DNA of 64,000 nucleotides from positions 32,541 to 96,540 of the forward strand of contig ML977022.1 of NCBI GenBank assembly GCA_010015675.1, written 5' to 3'. A program made the translations under genes and the position numbers. A model generated the notes under the pieces. It saw nothing but the letters and a program-made list of their open reading frames with translations. It did not search any database and was not told where the DNA came from. This DNA comes from Byssothecium circinans (Eukaryota > Ascomycota > Dothideomycetes > Pleosporales > Massarinaceae). This document shows, one piece after another, positions 32,539-46,033 of this stretch; position 1 is the stretch's first letter; each line of letters starts with the position of its first letter.

Positions 32539-33458
32539 CTACTTCTCCCCCAACACTTGCACACCACTCGCGCCCTCCGGCTCCCTAACCATAATATCCA
32601 ATCCCACATTCTGCCTTGCCCTCTGCAAATGCACCCTCCTCACCGTTTCGAACCCAAACCGGCGGTAAATGGCCGGGTTATTGTCATTACTACTCTCCAA
32701 ATATGTAACCCTACCCTCACGATCGGCTTGCCTGGTAACATGCTCGATGAGCTTGCGACAATACCCTTTGCCCTGAGCGGAAGGCTTGGTGCCAATGTAG
32801 ACCAGGTACCAGGACTCGGGGTCGCGGGCACCGAGCGCGGCGACTTTGGTATCGTGGAGAAGGGGAAGGAATTCGGTAAAGTAGCGGCGTTTGCCTTCGG
32901 GAGAGAGGCGGTAGTTGAGGCGCCACATGCCGGAACGGAATTTGGTGAGTGTGTCGTCCATGTCATGGCCGGGTGGCATCCTACACGCGATTAGTAAGAT
33001 GATTGTCAAGTAGCGTTAGGAACAATAGTGGAAGGTTACCAAAGCGCCACGGCATCAAAGTCTCCGATGGTGGTTACGAGCCCCTTCAAGATATGAGCAT
33101 ACGTCACGTATTCCAGAATCTCAACATGCAGCGCCCATTTCTCCTCCTTGGACCATTCCGCACGATCAGGGGTATTTATCGGATACCAGACGACTTCGTC
33201 TTCAGCAAATGCCTCTGCCAGGCAAGCAGCAGCCTGCTTGTACTCCGCTGCCGTGACGACGCGGATGCCATCGGTGAGCGGAGGAACAGCTGCCTTAGCA
33301 GCATCAGCAACCGTCAGGCGCTTCTGCTGTTGTTGCAAGAGACTACTGCAGGTGGAAGGACCATGGCCCTTGAGCTGCACACTAGCAGACATGGGGTGGC
33401 TCTTCTGCTCATGGATAGAGACGAGCGACGAGGTACTGGACGTCAAGGTCGTCGCCAT
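32539..33458 (-). CDS. GNAT-family N-acetyltransferase
   Basis: Two exons, 33458-33040 and 32980-32539, with a 59-bp intron (branch-like CTAAC), give 286 residues. The start is the first ATG (MATTLTSS); codons upstream are open but lack an ATG. The N-terminal ~60 residues are Ser/Gln-rich. The acetyltransferase fold follows, with GIRVVTAAEYKQAAACLAEAF at the front and, in exon 2, the acetyl-CoA loop WYLVYIGTKPSAQGKGYCRK (motif A, QGKGY), then the late strand TYLESSNDNNPAIYRRFGF with the usual Tyr/Phe. Fungal relatives acetylate small molecules or unknown targets. The join ALW/MPPGHDMDD is phase-consistent. Confidence 0.88.
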
Positions 33459-35220
33459 GATTGCGGTTTCTTCTTCTACTAGTATGGAGGTGGGATCTGC
33501 CGCTTCTTTTGATAATCGGGACAGTCGTATAAGCCAGCGTGAAGGTGTTTCGGTATGAATACAGCTCACTTGCCGACGATAGAGAACGGTATGTCACTTG
33601 AGCCTGGCTAATCTTTAGATTGCAAGATGGACCAGGAGTCAAAGCACACAGCTGCTGGGAGGTGATTAGTCTGGTTGTGAAAAGATGAGCAGCCGGGTCG
33701 AGCAGGGTCCGTGGCTGTGGTCGAAAGCCTGCCATAGTATACCTTTTCTTCTTCGATGATGTAGTGTTGACGGCTTGATTTACGTATCAGCGGGACGATT
33801 ACTATCACCCGTGTGAGCTTTGGATAACTGCGATCTCGAGACGGTTTCAACCCGAGAAGGAAAGCGTAGAGAGGTGAGGGCTTGACGGTAGTCAACCGAC
33901 ATCAATAGGCGCTGGTTAAATAAGCTGCCCTTGAGTGGGAGAGGGTGAGGTTGTAGTAGTTGCTTTCAAACGGCAGCTTCGTGATGTGGACAACGCGGGT
34001 AAGAGTCGGAGTATGATATCGAGTGATTTGTGCGGGAGTGAAGTGTAAAGGTAGTTGTATGCTGCGGTCTCTATCGGCCCTTGCTTGCCTGAGAGGCGAG
34101 AGCGTCGTCACAAGACCAGTGATAGCACCGTATGTACACCGTGCTTGGCTGCTTGTTGACAAGACAAAGCGGAGAGCCAGCAAAGGATCTTGGAGCAAGG
34201 TCGCTGCAGTGAGATGCGGGCGTCGTGGGGGTAGGACAGATACACGTCTGGTTGGTGCAGTAGAAGGAAGATCAGTGACGGCAAAGGTCTGCAAAGTGAT
34301 ACCGGACGGCGCAGAGGGTCTAGAGATGGGGATCTGTGACCATGATATACCGTTGGGCCTACCCTTGCCCGGCCTTAGCCCATCCCGGGGTAAAGGTGGA
34401 GGTCATGCTAGCGAATAATAGCCGGATACGATATCACTTGCGACGGTTGTTAGCTTGCAAGGCGTTTAGATACCGCCACTACGTCTCAGCTTTGGCCCTG
34501 CATTCACTGCTGCGCTGTCACTGTGACATTGCGGCTCACACTTGGAAACCTCTTTACGGTTATTGAAGAGTTGTATATTTGGCAACAAGCTGAGGATCGG
34601 AGAAGCCGGCTCTCGTGTGAGGTGTAGTCTTATGCATAGAAGAGGCGTGGCGTTCGTCAAGAAAGTGTGGGGTGGCCAGTCAGAGTTGGCTTATGATCGG
34701 TTGTACCTGCTCCATTCGGGCTGGCGAGAGTTGATTGGTTGATGACTTCGCCAGCAACTCGTTAACCAGTGAATAATCGGAACATTTCCGCAACTAACAA
34801 GCATCTCGTGCTGGCGACGAATGTGTTCCCTACCAATGAACTTTATCTGTAACATTGTTCGGGGATTGGTCTCTACCACGTCGGGGGGCTTTACAAGATA
34901 GTGATAAGAGAGCAACGCAACTATGCAAGCCTGATAAAGCCATGGCTCACGCGGGAGATGTCACTTGATCGATGACTGCATTCCATTCGTCTTATGGTAT
35001 CTATGGGATTGGTATCAAGGTAGAACCCCGGTGCGTGCATTGCATAGCATGTCATGCTGCGTTTGTGTTCGGAATCGGGAAGCCGTCAAACAAGGCCAAT
35101 CGGCTCGGAAGCCTTGTGAGCCCCGTGCCTTGGTTCCGGTGGCCGAGATGCTCAGAATGAGGCGGTACGCGAGCTGGTGGTGGAAAACGGTCTGAAGTTG
35201 GAGTGGGTGTGTGTGCGGGT
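33459..35220. other. Long intergenic region (1.76 kb)
   Basis: Upstream of the GNAT gene and downstream of the isomerase. A 130-codon minus-strand reading at 33902-34294 begins with ATG but has no recognisable features. Otherwise nothing is visible. Confidence 0.5.
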
Positions 35221-36139
<919 letters not shown>

Positions 36140-36717
36140 GGCTATGACTGGTATCGGCAACAGCCCGGAGTTCAAGAGTTTGAATGTTGTTGGGGGGCAA
36201 CATTATTGAATGTTTTCAGATAAAGCGCTAGGAATTGGCGCTGGACCCTGTGGCGCACGAGCTCACGTGCTGCCCCGCCTCGGGGTTTGAGGCTAATCTA
36301 TTTGATACAGCTTCCAAAGCGGATTGGACATCGCACTCACAACGGGGCATCAGTTTGACTATCGGACGACAATTCGGACTCCGTAAAGCTTGCCGAAGTT
36401 GCCAACTTCCTGTAACGTCAACTAGCAACACGTCGAAGGCCGTAGGTGGGTAATCATCCACATCAATTTGCCAATCTATATGCCATCTGGCAAGCTATCG
36501 AAAGGAACATATTAGATCCCAACGTTTGGACGATATCTGGGACCCTATACCCTGGCCATCCTCAAGATGAAGATTCGCAGCCTGCTCGTCCAGTCTAAAA
36601 TGGTCTGACGGCTGCTACACCACCTTCCCGAGAGAGATTCGCCTACACACTGCATCCACCGTTCCGGAGACAGGCGCATTTCTATCGTCCCCTCGAACTC
36701 TCTCCCAGCCCTCCACC
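36140..36717. other. Intergenic region
   Basis: Promoter side of IDI1 and 3' side of the GFA-family gene. No other feature recognised. Confidence 0.5.
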
Positions 36718-37351
36718 TCACTTCCTACCCAACTCCCTCACCTTCCCCCTAAAACTCTTCCCACTCTCCCGATCCCCCAACCACTTCTCCCCATCAAACC
36801 CATCCGTAACCCCCACAATCTCATTATCACAAAAGATATGATACCTCGGGCTCCCCAGCACCGTTCCCCAACCCTCACTCTTCCTTGGTACATGCTTTCC
36901 ATACTCGTCTTCCCAAGCCTTTTCCTCATCCCGTTCCCCACACAACACATCTTCGTCGAAAGCCCCTAGGTTGATCTCAATGACACCTTCATCTCGCTTG
37001 TCGTTGAAGGTCAGGCAACTGCCACAGGTACTGCAGAATCCGCGTTCAGTGTCCGGTCCGGAGGCGTAGGTCTTGTAGGTTGGATGGGTGGTGGGTGTGA
37101 ATGGGGGAGAGGGCGTGATGTTAGAAATTGGGAAGCGGCAGTTTTGGGGGAGGAGAGAGCCGGAGTGTTTGCGGCACATTGTGCATTGGCATATACCATT
37201 CTGTAGGTGTAAGTGTGGAGGATGGTTTGTTTGCATGTGCACTCACGCTTTTCGGTGGCCAGTCTGCTTCGTTCGGGAAGGTTATTGTGAAGCGGATGGC
37301 GCCGCAGAGGCAGCCGCCTGAGATGCTCTCTGGTCGGGAATTGGATGGCAT
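36718..37351 (-). CDS. GFA/CENP-V family zinc protein
   Basis: Two exons, 37351-37247 and 37200-36718, with a 46-bp intron, give 195 residues. The fold of the glutathione-dependent formaldehyde-activating (GFA)/CENP-V family is shown by GGCLCGAIRF, the second cluster CQCTMCRKHSG created by the exon join, and FCSTCGSCLTF; these Cys bind two zinc ions. The C-terminal third contains the IEINLGAFDE strand and a charged stretch. Members bind or process glutathione adducts, but most fungal paralogues, which are numerous, have no proven substrate. No targeting signal is seen, so a cytosolic location is likely. Confidence 0.9.
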
Positions 37352-37745
37352 GGTGATTATCAGAGCTGTTCTTTTCGAGGAGATGTTGAGAACTCGAGAT
37401 AGAAAGCAGGTCTTTGTGCCAAGTTTGTGAGTGGAAGGCGGGTGTTGCATTTATAAGCATGTCTAGCGTAGTCAACAAAAGGGCGTGAATAGAGCACTAC
37501 CGATGATGTGCTGTGACGTAGATGGCAGCAGAATACGAAGCTTTTGATCTGACCAATGAGCTGGTAGTAGAGTATCCATACATCCCGAACCCTTACGGAT
37601 GCAGCTTTCAACATCACAAGCAGAAGGATGGAAGAACTGTCTGAGTTTATCAAATACGCTCTTGACGTGTTGAATATAGCAGCGGGCCTTGCAAACACCC
37701 TCACATGGCATTCCAGCCACAAGCGCACCCGCAAATCCCCATTGC

Positions 37746-38448
37746 TTATTGCCCTCTCCCGCTCTGTATCCTTTCATCACCCACCGATGATATTCCCTCC
37801 CCGTCTGAACCAATGTAATCCTCCACTCTTGACCCATCTTCCTGATGGGCATAAAACGAAGAAGCAGAAAACAGAGAACAAGCACAAGCACAATCACACA
37901 GGCATCTAAGAAACCACTCACCTGCTGGTTCGTATAGACGGACACGGCGTGGCGCTTGTACGGGGTGCTGTCTTCAGAGAGCTTGCCGCAGGTCTGGCCG
38001 CCAGTGGCACGGCATGCACCACTGCAGTAGCTGTCTTCGAGCTTCACACCGTACTGGGCAGTGTCGTGATTGTTGATGGCGGTATCGCACCCTACAATGC
38101 ATCAGTGGAAGACACTGCCAAAGGTGCAGCAGTTCTACTTACAACAGTGGTTGTCCTGGACACCAGCGTAGACATACGACGTGCTGAGGCGTTGACAGTA
38201 GGAGAGACATGCTTGTCCGCTGTTTGGGTCCTGCGCTACATGGGCGGCACCCAGGGCACGGTTACCCCCTTCAGTCGGGTGTCGGTCGCTGTGCATCGTC
38301 AGTGTTGAGCTTGGTTCGCCGGGCGTAGGACGACGAACGAGTAACATCCCAGAAAGCGCCAACCAGACATGAGGCCAGTGGTCTGGCCTCCAGCGTTGGC
38401 GGAGAGCACAAGGGCTGCTCCGGCCAGGAGCGTGGCGCCAAACTTCAT
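37746..38448 (-). CDS. Secreted WSC-domain protein
   Basis: Four exons, 38448-38339, 38288-38143, 38091-37922 and 37841-37746, predict 173 residues. MKFGATLLAGAALVLSANAG is a signal peptide. One WSC domain follows (LGCYSDRHPTEGGNRAL, then CLSYCQRL, YVYAGVQDNHCWC, SYCSGACRATGGQTCGK, VSVYTNQQ) with the usual eight Cys. WSC domains bind wall carbohydrates. Intron 1 uses an atypical GTTCGT donor but restores the motif exactly. The last exon (acidic, ending SGRGQ) rests on a strong pyrimidine tract before CCCATCAG. If that intron were retained, the frame would instead run into a hydrophobic helix (ACVIVLVLVLCFLLL), giving a membrane-anchored form. Confidence 0.8.
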
Positions 38449-39237
38449 GTCGATGGCGGAGTAAGTGAATCAAGGAGGGGAAGGGAAAGGAAGGAAAGAA
38501 CGAGTGATTCTGCAACGACTGGACAGGTTTAATCTGCTAAGCAATGATAGTGAGTGGCCGATGCTAATGAGAGACAACCGGAGAATGAGGGGATGGGGTC
38601 TGATGTTGCTTTTATTGTGAACGAGTATGCATTCCAGCACGACTATCGGAGAGTACGCGCGACGCGTTGCTTCTAGGGGGATTGGGAATGAGTGCTTGTC
38701 AATATTCCACCCTTCCGACGGCACTGCGGAGTGTGGAGGAATGTGGTTATACTTTCCACGTCAACATTTTGATGCTGCTTCGTAGTGGTAGCTTATCGGA
38801 ATGTTTTGGACATGTCGTCTAGTATCCCTCGGCGTACTATCCAGGCATGATGCCTAAGCAACCGATGAGACGAGCGTTCATTGTAGAGGCTGTGGATGGG
38901 AAGGGTGATGTTCTGAAGTTCGACATGGTGAAGATGTTTAATTTTACCTTTGATGTCATGGGAGATCTAAAATGTTCACCAGATGAGCCGCGGTTCGTCC
39001 GTAGCGGGCCGCCCGGGTTCGACTGCAGCACAACGAAGAGCAACACGCTCAGCTTGACCAACATCAGATCAACCGCTACATCCAACATCGGCTGCATTGC
39101 TCTTTTGCTCTGTTTGCGCTGGACAAGAGCAGCAGAGCAACCATCAACCATGCGTCAGAACCGACACGCCGGCGTCTAGGACCTCCACCGCCACCACGCA
39201 GCCTCACCCATCGCGCAACGGCCACCCCTCGCCCATC
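38449..39237. other. Divergent intergenic region
   Basis: Lies between the WSC gene and the Asi3-like gene. It contains a plus-strand 110-codon ORF (38847-39179) that ends 58 bp before the next gene's ATG; it has no recognisable domain and may be an upstream ORF. Confidence 0.45.
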
Positions 39238-42093
39238 ATGGAGGCACCGGCGCTCACAAACGCAAGCTCATACCTGCCGTCGCCGGCCGACATCCTCCTC
39301 GTTTTCCCACGTCTTCTGTCAAAGGCTGGTGCCCTGGGCGAACACATTGACAACGTCTTCGAGAAGATCCGGTCCGGAGGCAGCATCATCGCCGAACCGA
39401 CCGCAGTCAACGCGACCAACGCAACGGTCGCTACTACGGCAGGCAAGTTTGTCCAAGAGTCTGTTGCGGCAGCCGCTGTACCGCATGTCACCGACGAGAT
39501 CACCATGTTCCAGACCTTGAAGAACGTGGGCTCGTTCTTCGGATACGTTACGTCCAAATGGGCCATCGCTACCTTCATCATTGTGAGCATTGCTCTATCC
39601 TGCCTGTTTCCTCTGCTGATATTGTACTAGGGCGTACTCCTCAACCGCACCCACTTCTATGCCTCCAGTAGAGTGCCGCTCTCGCTGGACCGCCTCCATA
39701 TGCGGCTCGCCCTGTACCTAGTCCCAATGCTTCTCTTCGTGTACAGAATACAAACAGTCCTCCAGGCCATCCGTTGCCAAACGGGCCCGAATTGGTCTCA
39801 GATGCAGTACGGCGCACCAGGGAAACAATTAGACACTGATTTTGGCGGCGAAGGTGCCTTCCTCTGGAAACTGAGCGACGCCATACTCTTTTATCAGTCT
39901 GCAGAGGACTCATGCAAAGCCGTCAACATGTTTCCAACGGACCCAAGCTCGACTAGATCAGCCGGATCCCTCGCCCTCTTATGGCCTCTGTTCATATCTC
40001 TAGCCTTCAGTCAGCTTGTGGAAACCCTGTCTTGCGCTCTTCAAGGCCGACAGCCTGTTCATGAAGCTGGTATGACGATATTTGAGCATTCCCTTGCTTT
40101 CGCAGAAGCAGAGGCCGTAGTAACACGTCCCGTTACCCTGGACTCAACACGCTTCTATCGGCCCAGGTCCGTCTTCACTCCCGATGGCAGCTCGCTTACC
40201 ATAAATCGCTCCACATTGAATACATTCGCCAACGTTCCACCAGAGGTTTTGGTAGTCTCACTCATATCTAGCTTCAGTCATTTCACAAGCAACTTCTTCG
40301 CGGTCCTCGGGTTCCGTGCAAGGTTCCGCCTGGTCACAACTGCAATTTGGGGCCTTGCCTACATGGCAACTTTCAGCTGGAGTCTCTTCCGCTTCATTAC
40401 CAGTGATGGCAACCCGGGTCAACTGCACACTGGTATAATTAGGTTTCCTACCGTCTGTATCGTGGGCTTCATTCCACACCTTTTGATACTTTTTGGGATA
40501 GCAGCTTGCGGCATCATATACCTGTTTGCTTTTGCGTTCACCGTCTTGTCGCCCCCTCCTGGTCAGCCAGAGAATTTGTCGTGGAGAGAACGAGCCGCTG
40601 TTGCGTATGGAAATCTGCACGCGAACATCCATCTCTCGGCCATTACCCCGCTCACGGTCAATTGGAACGAGGATTTCTATACTGCGATTCTCAAGGTCGG
40701 ATTCACTGTCTTGACTGCAGCATCGGAAGCCGTCTATCTCAACGAAGGTACACACATCAATGTCCATTCCATGACATGGCTTGAGAAGAAAAGGCTTCAC
40801 GACATCCTAGCTCGACGGAGAAAGCTGCGGCAGGAATTGACACCCGTCGAACTGCGAGGTGACGCATTAGCCGAAGGCTTAGAGACCGTCGACAATCCCA
40901 ATGCCGACAGAGAGAACCTCCTTTCAACTTCAGGCTATGGCAGAGAGAGAAAGACCAAAGGTACTAATACAAACTCGGATGCCTCGAGGGCAATTGGTCA
41001 TGACAACGGTGTTGGACTTCAGCAGCGTCGCGGCCGTTGGACCTTGACTTATCAGTTCCTTAAGGGAATATCGTTCCTACTGTTCGCCATCCAGGCTAGA
41101 CTCATCATGTCTGTGTTACAAAAGCTGCGGATAGCATATCATCCCCACTGGCTAGTTCGACTCGCTGGCCCTCGTGCGATGGAAAAATCAAACTTGCCCG
41201 CTGAGAGCTCTGCGCCTGGAACGATGACGGGTTTAGATCCCTGGCTTGAATCCGACCAGCGAGCCCGCAGACACCCAGATGTCTCCTTCGACGTGGAAGA
41301 ATTTGCCCGAGAGCGACTCCGCAAGGATGGCTCTTACGCAGAGCGGGGCTCTCATGAATCTGAAGAACATTTGAATGCATATCTTTACAACTGGTGGAAA
41401 GGTGGAGGGAGATGGGGTGACGTTGATACCAGCGGCGATTTTGTGCATCATGAAGATGACGATACTACCAGCGTGATATCATTCGCTACGACTACTGACG
41501 ATGACGCTTGGTCAGACATGGATGGCGATGGCCAGTCAACTCCAACGCAAAGAGCTCATGAGTATTCCCGGGAGTCCACTCCTATGCAGGAGAACGATCT
41601 CGACCTCGCACGTCTGTCACATCTTCTGGACCCGAAGACTCTTGAGGACAGAGAGGAAGCGAGGCTGCTTTCTCGGCGCCTTCAGAATCCCGGCGTGCTC
41701 ACGCGTTCACAGTACCGTAAAGGAATCGAACGCGATGAGGCGAGGCTCTTAACGAATTCTCGCTTGCCAGTGAATGGTCTGCCAGGTGGGCTCAAGGCAA
41801 CACCCGAAGAGGAGGAATTAATCCTCGAAGACATGATTTTGAACAAGCGTAGCGCAGTAGCGCCCCAAAGCTCGAGTAATACCGGCAGTTGGGACACCGG
41901 GGCTGATGGTATGGGTTCGGAAGGCCCACAGTGCGTAGTCTGTCAACTCAGTCCGCGTACTGTCCTCGTCTGGCCATGCGGATGCCTTTCACTATGCGAT
42001 GAATGCCGTGTAGGGCTGGCATCGAAGAACTACACAACATGCGTCTGCTGCAGGACGAACGTGGCAGCATATTCTCGGCTTTATGTACCTTGA
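39238..42093 (+). CDS. Membrane RING E3 ubiquitin ligase, Asi1/Asi3-like
   Basis: Two exons, 39238-39582 and 39631-42093, with a 48-bp intron ending in TACTAG, give 935 residues. Several membrane helices are spread over the first half (WAIATFIIGVLL, MRLALYLVPMLLFVYRI, LALLWPLFISLAFSQLV, ITPLTV region). A long charged region follows, and the protein ends in a C-terminal RING: CVVCQLSPRTVLVWPCGCLS, LCDECR, CVCCRTNVAAYSRLYVP. Ending within about 55 residues of the RING is typical of the Asi1/Asi3 family, which in yeast forms an inner-nuclear-membrane ubiquitin ligase that degrades misplaced proteins. The assignment rests on architecture and RING sequence. The next gene, an F-box/UIM protein, lies 345 bp downstream on the same strand. 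Confidence 0.85.
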
Positions 42094-42438
42094 TTGCAGA
42101 TATACGGCGAGAGACATGAGTATGGCGTTCTTGCTTCTCGTGCATACTGCGGGTTCTTTGTCGACTTCTTCATGTTCAATAGATGTTGTGCTTTATTATT
42201 AGTGACGTGATGCTCGCCACCTCGAGGTACCATCCCACATGTTCGAAAGCTATGGACGAGAAAGTGATAGCCTCACGATAAGAGAGCACCTAACTAGTAT
42301 CCGAATTGACTATACTCACTGATTTCGCTCTGTGTTGACCCACTATGCGCGCCTCTCCTATTCGCTGCTCTTGCAATCCCAATCAGGCAAATTGTCTTGG
42401 CACCCGTCAAGTAATCTTATCCAAACTCCTCCGAGCGA
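42094..42438. other. Short intergenic region
   Basis: Promoter of the UFO1-like gene; no clear TATA box or other element. Confidence 0.5.
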
Positions 42439-45400
42439 ATGCCTATTCTCGACCAACAACACCCCCAACCGGATCATCACCACCAGCAGCGCGGACGAAC
42501 CTTGACAAGGACTGAGCAAGCACCCAGCTCGGTCTCACAGCGAATCCCCCGAACCAGCTCCCCAATTTTTATGCAACCAGAGTCCCATAACGTATTCCAA
42601 AACGTTCAGAACCAAGTTGCCCCCCAAAACAATCCTTCAACCAACCAGCATGGCCTTCCCCGCGACAATGATCGACTCGCTCACCCACCAGACTATGAGG
42701 AGGAGCGAACGCCAGGCAGCGGCGACGATGGACGCGTCCATATTGACGTCGACTTTTCCGCCCGTGAGGGCGAAGGCAGCCGCGTTCGTCCCAATGGCGA
42801 AGAAGATGGATCCACGCGATTGAGCAGCCCCCGCACCCCGAGCCCGAAGAATAGGATTGAGGAATACGAGAAAGCTGTCGCTTCATCTGCTAGGAAGAAA
42901 ACGGAGCCGCCTACCTTCGAGGTTGTAAGATCGGCAAGGAAACCGGATGACAAGAGCTGCGCTATTGCGAAACTGCCTAATGGTGAGTAACTTTCTGGAC
43001 TTCCTGCATACAGTGCTGACCATTACAGAAATCCTGACCCACTCCCTTTCGCATCTGTCTCCGAACGATCTCGCGGCCGTCTCCCTCGTCTCGAAGCGCT
43101 TCCATGGCTTGGTCACGACGCCACACGCCTGGCGGGAAGCCTTCAATCGCTATTTCCCGGGGCCTGCAGCCTTGGTCGATGACTTGGTTCGACTGGCTAT
43201 GGAAGACGCTGGGGATACGATACGTTTGGACAAGCGATCTTTCACGAGACTCACGGCATTGGCAAGTTGGAGAAGCGAATACATTCTGCGAACGAGACTA
43301 TTACGCTCCGTGACTAGAGGCAAGCCGGTTCAGCTTCCTGCTGCCCACGCTGCACGCTCTGGACAGACCCAACCGAATGCCCCGATTATCGAGTATCATG
43401 CGCACACGTTTTCACTTATTAAACATATACATGCAACTTTTGGAACGGGATTGAACAAGAGAGTGCCTCGTCTGGTGCACGGAGCTGTCGATGTGGGGTT
43501 GGCGACTAGCAGTGATCCGACAACCGGGAAGGTGGATTCGTGGGGCCAGAGCGATCCCAATTTCTACGCCCAGTTCACGGAGCGCTTCCCTGGAGTAGCT
43601 GAATGGGGTCTCGGATCTGGCGAAGTTGTCGGTTGTCCGAATGTCATGGATGTCTCTCAGCTATACGGCATGATCTATGGCCAGGGTACTATGGAAGGAT
43701 CGTGCTATTACCGAGCTACTGATGAGCAGCGTGGCCGGTTCATCGCTGAGCCCACCGATTTCTCCATGCACGAGGCCGGTATACCCAAGCTTGGGGTTGA
43801 CGGCGGTGCTATCTGCTGTACGTGGATTGCGAAGTCGAATGCCATTCCTTCCCTTTCCGAAGGCCTTATCGGCCTCCTGATGGGCTCCGCGGCTGGCGTA
43901 GTCACGGCCTGTAGCCTCGGTACAGACGGCCTCCGCGGTACTCGTTTTCAACGTGGCGAGCTGACTGCTCGCTGGGTCCTCAGTCCTGGCGTTCCTATCG
44001 TTGCCATTGCTGTAGACGAGCATTACTCCTTCAAGCGACAGGCCCAGAACCGCATTTGGGCAGTCGCCCTCAATGCTTTGGGAGAGCTGTTCTACCTCAC
44101 CAAGTTTCCAACTCGCAGTCAAGAGCCCAAAGCCAACATCGAAGAATTTGCTGAATATTCAGCCTGGCTCACTGGCCGAAGCGTGTACTGGAACGCCGTG
44201 GAGCCTAGCAGGCGTACCGCACGACCTGATCCCTACAATGATCTTGATGCGGATGGAAGCTACTCTCCGAGGACCTCCTGGGATGGCATGTGTCTCAGCA
44301 AGGAGCAGGTTCTGGCTGAGACGAAGGAGATTCAAGCTTTTCTTCAAAAACAACCGAAGGATTTCCGCAAGTCCTGTCTCGGATGGGACATGCGTCGACG
44401 TCTGGAGGTAGACTTCGCTGGTGACGATGGGAACTATGCCGGGGAGGCAATGGTTGTCTTTGAATGCGGACTTGAAGAGGACGAAGTTGCCAAGATTGTA
44501 CGATACACTCGGTGGAAGACGTGGGACAGCACCAAGAGCAGCACTGCAATGCCTGTCATTCTGCCGTCGACTCAAACATCCTCGCTCTTCGGCGGCTCTG
44601 TTGTGGGTACTCCTGACACGTCCTACCGGAAACTCGCCCAGCGCGCTCGAAGCTCATCGTACATGTCTTCCACTAGTTCACCCGAGAGAGACAACTTGAT
44701 AGAGGAATGGCGATGCTCCAATTTGACCTTCGGCGGGCTTAAGCTTGTCCAGATCACTGCGACAGTTGCAGACCAGTCCACTTTCGCAAACCTGACCATG
44801 TCTGAGGACCCAGCTCTTGGCTTCTCGGTTGCTTCCACTGCGTCCTCCCCATACGCTTCACCAATGTCAGTTGCTAGCCAGCCGGCTTCTCCCTCGGACA
44901 TCCCCGGTCGACGTGGACGTTTCGTTGCTGCTGGAACAAGCACTGGCGTAGTGCTACTATGGGATGTACGCGCTCCAGTCTCACGCAGTGCTGAATATCG
45001 AAACGACATTGAACCTGTGCGCATCATCTATACTGAGTCACCCGAGATTACGTGCATCGCTCTCACAGCTTTGTATCTGGTGGTAGGAGGTAATGACGGT
45101 CTCGTGCAAGCTTGGGACCCCTTGGCATCCGACATGAAACCTATCAAGACGCTCAACTCGCGATACTCGTCTCGCGCTCGTAGACGACTAGTACAAGCGT
45201 CGCAGTCCGCACTTGGTGTGGGTATCAACATGTTCGCGGCCGGCGCTGTTGTCATCGATCCCGACCCAACTGTGCTCCGTGGCGCGGTCTCCTTGGGCAA
45301 TCAGATCCGATACTGGAGCTACAGCTCCTCTGCTGCAGATCAGTACAATAGTAGCAAACGTCGCCTTCGTCGTTCTGAACGTGGAAGCAACAACGCCAAC

Positions 45401-46033
45401 GATAGGTTCGCTGGTACTGCTCGAGTCAACTTGAAGGACTACATTGCCAATGAAAAGTACGAGCTTGAGCGCGAGAAGCAAGAACGTCACCAGCACGCCC
45501 AACGCATGGCTGGGCGCTTCGGCATTGATTTGCTCGGAAGTGAAGAGGAAGCCCTGGCTTATGCTACTATGCTCTCCCAGGAAGCGCAACAGATGGACGA
45601 AGCGCGTCGTCGCGAGAGCAGCGCTGCCGTGAGCACCGCTACCATCACACCTGAACCAAGCCTTCGCGACCAATCTTCTTCTCCGAACACTTCAACTGAT
45701 CCAGACATTGATGCCGACATTGCCGAAGCCATCCGTCTCTCCTTACAAGACACCCCCGCATCTGATAGTCCAGCCCCCAGTGCAGGCTGGGACGTACCCG
45801 TCAAGTTTGCCAAAGGCAAGAGGTCGTCGCCTTCGCGTTCCAAGGTCAGCCCGACGAGCGCTGGAACAGCTGGCGGTTCGAGCAAGCAGGTTGAAATGGA
45901 CGATTTGGAGTATGCGCTTCAGTTGAGTCTGGCAGAGGAGCAGAGTAGGAAGGAGACTGAGGCGCATGATTTCCCTCCTTTGAGCCCGACCCCTGGTAGT
46001 GGCAAGGGGAAGGGGAAGGGGAGGATGCTGTAG
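42439..46033 (+). CDS. UFO1-like F-box protein with WD40-type region and UIMs
   Basis: Two exons, 42439-42982 and 43029-46033, with a 46-bp intron, give 1182 residues. After ~180 disordered residues the exon join completes an F-box (AKLPNEILTHSLSHL, then AAVSLVSKRFHGLV). A beta-propeller-like middle follows (FVAAGTSTGVVLLWDVRAP, LVVGGNDGLVQAWDPL). At the C-terminus stand two ubiquitin-interacting motifs, DADIAEAIRLSLQD (near residue 1075) and DLEYALQLSLAEEQ (near 1140). F-box plus WD40 plus UIM is the layout of yeast Ufo1, an SCF subunit that targets Ho and others and uses its UIMs for its own turnover. A coiled, charged segment (ANEKYELEREKQERHQHAQR) precedes the UIMs. Confidence 0.88.

Noticed and set aside
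33902..34294. Minus-strand 130-codon ORF with ATG
   Set aside because: No domain, no splice context and ordinary composition for spacer; kept only as a note in the gap entry.
39010..39030. GGGTTCGACTGC resembling a tRNA B box
   Set aside because: No cloverleaf can be drawn with the flanking bases.
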